Of a DNA stretch of 64,000 bases, positions 61,586 through 64,000 are shown piece by piece. The notes under the pieces are model-generated. The model was given only the letters and a program-made list of their open reading frames with translations. It ran no database searches and was not told the origin of the DNA. The translations under genes were made by a program, and so were the position numbers. How positions within the stretch are numbered: position 1 is the first letter of the stretch; the number at the start of each line of letters is the position of its first letter. The stretch comes from Polyangium fumosum (lineage in GTDB: Bacteria > Myxococcota_A > Polyangia > Polyangiales > Polyangiaceae), in contig NZ_SSMQ01000032.1 in the NCBI RefSeq assembly GCF_005144585.1, positions 62,001 through 126,000 of the forward strand, in the 5' to 3' direction.

Positions 61586-62122
61586 TCAGCCGGCCCCGCC
61601 CGCCGCGTCCTCCTTGGCCTTCAACAGGTACGCGAAGTTCTGAAGAGGCGCATTGAGCTGCTGCAAGAACTGCTGGAGAGGCGCCTGCAACGTGGCAAGC
61701 AGCGTCGCCCTGAGCTCGTCCTTGCCGGGCATCGTCGCGAGCTGGTTCTCCACGCCCTCGGCGTCGAGAACCTGGCCCTCGATGAGGCCCGCCTTGATCT
61801 TCAGCTTCTCGTGTTCCTTGTCCTTGCGGAACGCCTTGACGACCTTCGCGGCCGCGCTGGGATCCTCGTAGCACCAGGCGATCCCGGTCATCCCGACCAG
61901 CGTATCGTCGAGCTTCTTCGACCACGCGTGATGCTTGATCGCATGGCGAACGAGCGTGTTTTTCACGACTCGATACTCGACGCCCGCCTTCCGGAACTCG
62001 TCGCGCAGCTTCGTGACGACCGCGACGTTGAGCCCCGTGAAGTCGAGGAAGACCGCCGAGGTCATGCGATCGAATCGCTGCTTGACCTCGCCGACCAGAG
62101 CCTCTTTCTCCGTGCGCTCCAT
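61586..62122 (-). CDS. rplJ: 50S ribosomal protein L10
   Basis: 178 residues from ATG 62122. Conserved N-terminal core: VFLDFTGLNVAVVTKLRDEFRKAGVEYRVVKNTL, then a helical C-terminus that carries the L7/L12 dimers (LQAPLQQFLQQLNAPLQNFAYLL). Binds 23S rRNA at the stalk base and usually represses its own mRNA. Starts two bases after the rplA stop, so translation is coupled. Confidence 0.96.
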   Translation of the reverse strand: MERTEKEALVGEVKQRFDRMTSAVFLDFTGLNVAVVTKLRDEFRKAGVEYRVVKNTLVRHAIKHHAWSKKLDDTLVGMTGIAWCYEDPSAAAKVVKAFRKDKEHEKLKIKAGLIEGQVLDAEGVENQLATMPGKDELRATLLATLQAPLQQFLQQLNAPLQNFAYLLKAKEDAAGGAG

Positions 62123-62124
62123 GA

Positions 62125-62835
62125 TCAGCCCTCCTCACCCTTGTCGCTGAGGTGCACAGGGTCGATCCGGACGCCCGGCCCCATCGTCGAAGACATCGTG
62201 ATGCTCCGGAGATAAATCCCCTTCGCCGTCGACGGCTTCGCGCGAATGAGAGCCTGGATCAAGGCCTCCGCGTTCTTGGCGAGCGCGTCCTCCTTGAAGG
62301 AGGCCTTGCCGATCCGAGCGTGCACAATGCCCGCCTTCTCGACGCGGTACTCCACCTTGCCGGCCTTCGCTTCGGACACCGCCGTCTTCACATCAACGGT
62401 GACGGTGCCGACTTTCGGGTTCGGCATGAGGCCTCGCGGACCGAGGATACGACCGAGCTTACCGACCAGGCCCATCATGTCGGGCGTAGCGATCACGCGG
62501 TCGAAGTCCATGAAGCCTTCCTGGATCTTGTTCACCAGGTCGGCCTCACCGACGAAATCGGCACCGGCCGCTTCCGCTTCCTTCGCCTTTTCGCCCTTGG
62601 CGAAGACGAGGACGCGGACCGACTGGCCCGTTCCGGCCGGCATGACCACGGCGCCGCGAACCATCTGGTCCGCGTGACGCGGGTTCACGCCCAGCCGCAC
62701 AGCGATATCGACGGTCTCGTCGAACTTCGCCGATGCGGCCTGTTTTACAAGCGCACACGCCTCTTGCAGCGTGTACTTGCGCGTGCGGTCCACCATGGCC
62801 TGGGCCGCAGCGCGTTTCTTGGCGACTTTCGGCAT
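62125..62835 (-). CDS. rplA: 50S ribosomal protein L1
   Basis: 236 residues from ATG 62835. Motifs: [61 protein letters not shown] and the C-terminal [11 protein letters not shown]. Part of the L1 stalk of the 50S subunit and a translational repressor of the rplKA mRNA in many bacteria. The 170-base leader before it may hold its own binding site. Confidence 0.97.
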   Translation of the reverse strand: MPKVAKKRAAAQAMVDRTRKYTLQEACALVKQAASAKFDETVDIAVRLGVNPRHADQMVRGAVVMPAGTGQSVRVLVFAKGEKAKEAEAAGADFVGEADLVNKIQEGFMDFDRVIATPDMMGLVGKLGRILGPRGLMPNPKVGTVTVDVKTAVSEAKAGKVEYRVEKAGIVHARIGKASFKEDALAKNAEALIQALIRAKPSTAKGIYLRSITMSSTMGPGVRIDPVHLSDKGEEG

Positions 62836-62865
62836 CTGCCCTCCTGTTTTATCGGCTTACGCCTC

Positions 62866-62980
62866 CCACGGTGCGCCGTTTTAACCGTGGTGCTCTCCTC
62901 CCAACGTGGGGGGGTGCTCTTGTAGAGCCGCGTTTTCACGCGGCCGCGCGCTCGCCGCCGGCTTCTCCGCCAAACGGAGA
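62866..62980 (-). promoter_or_regulatory. Structured rplK-rplA intergenic region (candidate L1 regulatory leader)
   Basis: Three stems on the rplA-sense strand: ACCGTGG/CCACGGT at the 62866-62890 interval; CCGCGT-GAAA-ACGCGG (62928-62943), a perfect six-bp stem with a GNRA-type tetraloop; and TCTCCG-N5-CGGAGA (62964-62980). They lie in the 170-base gap between rplK and rplA, where L1 autoregulation is common. Which stem L1 binds is not shown by the sequence. Confidence 0.45.
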
Positions 62981-63005
62981 TGCAGCAGAGCGCGCTGTGG
63001 ACGAC

Positions 63006-63449
63006 TCAGTCGACGATCGAAATGCCCATCGAGCGGGCCGTGCCCGCCATGCTGCGCATCGCCGACTCGAGGTTCGTCGTGTTCATGTCCTGCATCTTCA
63101 TCTGCGCAAGCTCCTGCAGCTGCTTGCGCGTCACCTGGCCGACCTTCGTCTTGTTCGGCTCCTTCGAGCCCGAGCCAGGCTTCTTCTTGGTCTCCAGCCC
63201 CGCGGCCTTCTTGAGAAGGACCGACGCGGGAGGCGTCTTCAAGATGAACGTGAACGACCGGTCCGAATAGACCGTGATCACCACCGGGATGATCATGTCG
63301 CCCTGCGAGGCCGTCCGCGAGTTGAAGTCCTTGCAGAACGCCATGATGTTCACGCCGTGCTGGCCGAGCGCAGGACCGACCGGCGGCGAGGGGTTGGCCT
63401 TCCCCGCAGGGAGCTGAAGCTTGACGTACCCGGTGACCTTCTTCGCCAT
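63006..63449 (-). CDS. rplK: 50S ribosomal protein L11
   Basis: 147 residues from ATG 63449. N-terminal [34 protein letters not shown] and C-terminal rRNA-binding part ([12 protein letters not shown]) are typical, including the Pro-rich region that binds thiostrepton-type antibiotics. Part of the GTPase-associated centre with L10 and L7/L12. First ribosomal gene after nusG; 55 bases separate them. Confidence 0.97.
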   Translation of the reverse strand: MAKKVTGYVKLQLPAGKANPSPPVGPALGQHGVNIMAFCKDFNSRTASQGDMIIPVVITVYSDRSFTFILKTPPASVLLKKAAGLETKKKPGSGSKEPNKTKVGQVTRKQLQELAQMKMQDMNTTNLESAMRSMAGTARSMGISIVD

Positions 63450-63504
63450 TGCTTTACCCGTTCTGTGCTGCGTCTACCTTGTTCGTTCCGACCCGGAACG
63501 TCGC

Positions 63505-64000
63505 TCAGCGCTTCTCTACCGCCGAAAAATCGAGCTCCACGCTGGTCGGACGGCCGAAGATCGACACCTTGACCTTCAGCTTCTGCTTATCCATCTTCAC
63601 GTCGTCCACGGTCCCGGTGAAGTTGGCGAACGCGCCGTCGAGCACGCGAACTTCCTCGCCGACCTCGAACGTGAGCTTGGGCTTCGGCTTGACCGCGCCC
63701 TCCACGATGCCTCGACGCAGACTCTCGATCTGCGGGGCCGGGACTTCCTGCGGCGTCTGGTTGCCGATGAAGCCCGTCACCTTCGGCGTGTCCTTCACGA
63801 GGTGCCACACCGTCTCGCTCATCTCCATCTCGGCGAAGATGTAGCCAGGCAAGCTGAGCTTCTGACGAACTCGTTGCTTCCCCCCCGGACGGTTCTCCGT
63901 GACCGTTTCACTCGGGATCAGGATCTCGCCAATCTTGTCCTCGAGGCCGTGCTGCTTCGCGCGTTGCTGAAGTGCATCGCGCACCTTCGCCTCGTAGCCC
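63505..64000 (-). CDS. nusG: Transcription elongation factor NusG, 5'-truncated by window edge
   Basis: The frame runs off the right edge: before the residues VRDALQQRA the last bases still read GYEAK, as in the NusG N-terminus (…YVVQTYSGYEAKV), so about 15-20 N-terminal residues are missing. Visible: KLSLPGYIFAEMEMSETVWHLVK and PKVTGFIGN of the NGN domain, and the C-terminal KOW motif VGEEVRVLDGAFANFTGTV. Binds RNA polymerase and couples elongation to Rho or the ribosome. Position ahead of rplK is the standard bacterial order. Confidence 0.95.
   Translation of the reverse strand, partial: GYEAKVRDALQQRAKQHGLEDKIGEILIPSETVTENRPGGKQRVRQKLSLPGYIFAEMEMSETVWHLVKDTPKVTGFIGNQTPQEVPAPQIESLRRGIVEGAVKPKPKLTFEVGEEVRVLDGAFANFTGTVDDVKMDKQKLKVKVSIFGRPTSVELDFSAVEKR

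Noticed and set aside
62733-63572. Plus-strand frames over rplK and rplA
   Set aside because: They oppose clear ribosomal protein genes and show no coding features.

Overview
The window comes from a high-GC delta-proteobacterial/Myxococcota genome, most likely a Polyangiales (Sorangiineae-type) myxobacterium. The sequence signs are very high GC with long antisense open frames, four eukaryotic-type Ser/Thr protein kinases (two of them giant kinase-ATPase-TPR proteins), many short-lived-looking secreted lipoproteins, a MYXO-CTERM-like C-terminus, a GspE_N/HD-GYP/receiver/DUF4388 fusion and a sigma-54 activator. I assign the order from these traits, not from a database search.

Layout. 1-9.3 kb: a left-truncated major-vault-protein homologue, a putative outer-membrane protein, two paralogous SpoIIAA/STAS-like proteins, two lipoproteins, a TetR regulator, a three-gene minus-strand operon of exported and DUF1835-like proteins, and one orphan. 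9.3-20.3 kb: two paralogous giant kinases (kinase, degenerate cyclase-like domain, AAA ATPase, TPR) that flank three tandem paralogous lipoproteins carrying short Leu/Asn/Ala repeats. 20.5-30.5 kb: Lon protease, a lipoprotein, an MFS transporter, a DUF418 membrane protein, a beta-carbonic anhydrase, an SDR/epimerase with a Yip1-like membrane protein, and a CrtI/RetSat-type oxidoreductase that seems to have lost an internal block. 30.7-41.1 kb: a kinase-TPR protein convergent with a fourth, divergent member of the repeat-lipoprotein family, a secreted thermolysin-type protease, a small lipoprotein, and a sigma-54 activator co-transcribed with another kinase. 41.3-52.1 kb: a regular array of about ten short palindromes at ~42-bp spacing, a lipoprotein/HDAC-like pair, a DUF58/vWA pair of MoxR type, a Cys-rich lipoprotein with a Ser tract, panB, a DUF2330 protein, and the HD-GYP fusion. 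52.2-64 kb: the conserved transcription-translation block nusG-rplK-rplA-rplJ-rplL-rpoB-rpoC, all on the minus strand, with a strong terminator after rpoC and hairpins in three of its gaps.

How it fits together. The right end is core housekeeping. The rest is accessory myxobacterial signalling and secretion: kinases sit beside surface lipoproteins, which suggests sensing or assembly at the envelope, although no substrate is visible in sequence. The most unusual items are the 42-bp palindrome array (41399-41794), the kinase/LN-repeat-lipoprotein cassette (9.3-20.3 kb) with its outlier at 33.9 kb, the vault-like protein at the left edge, and the internally deleted oxidoreductase.
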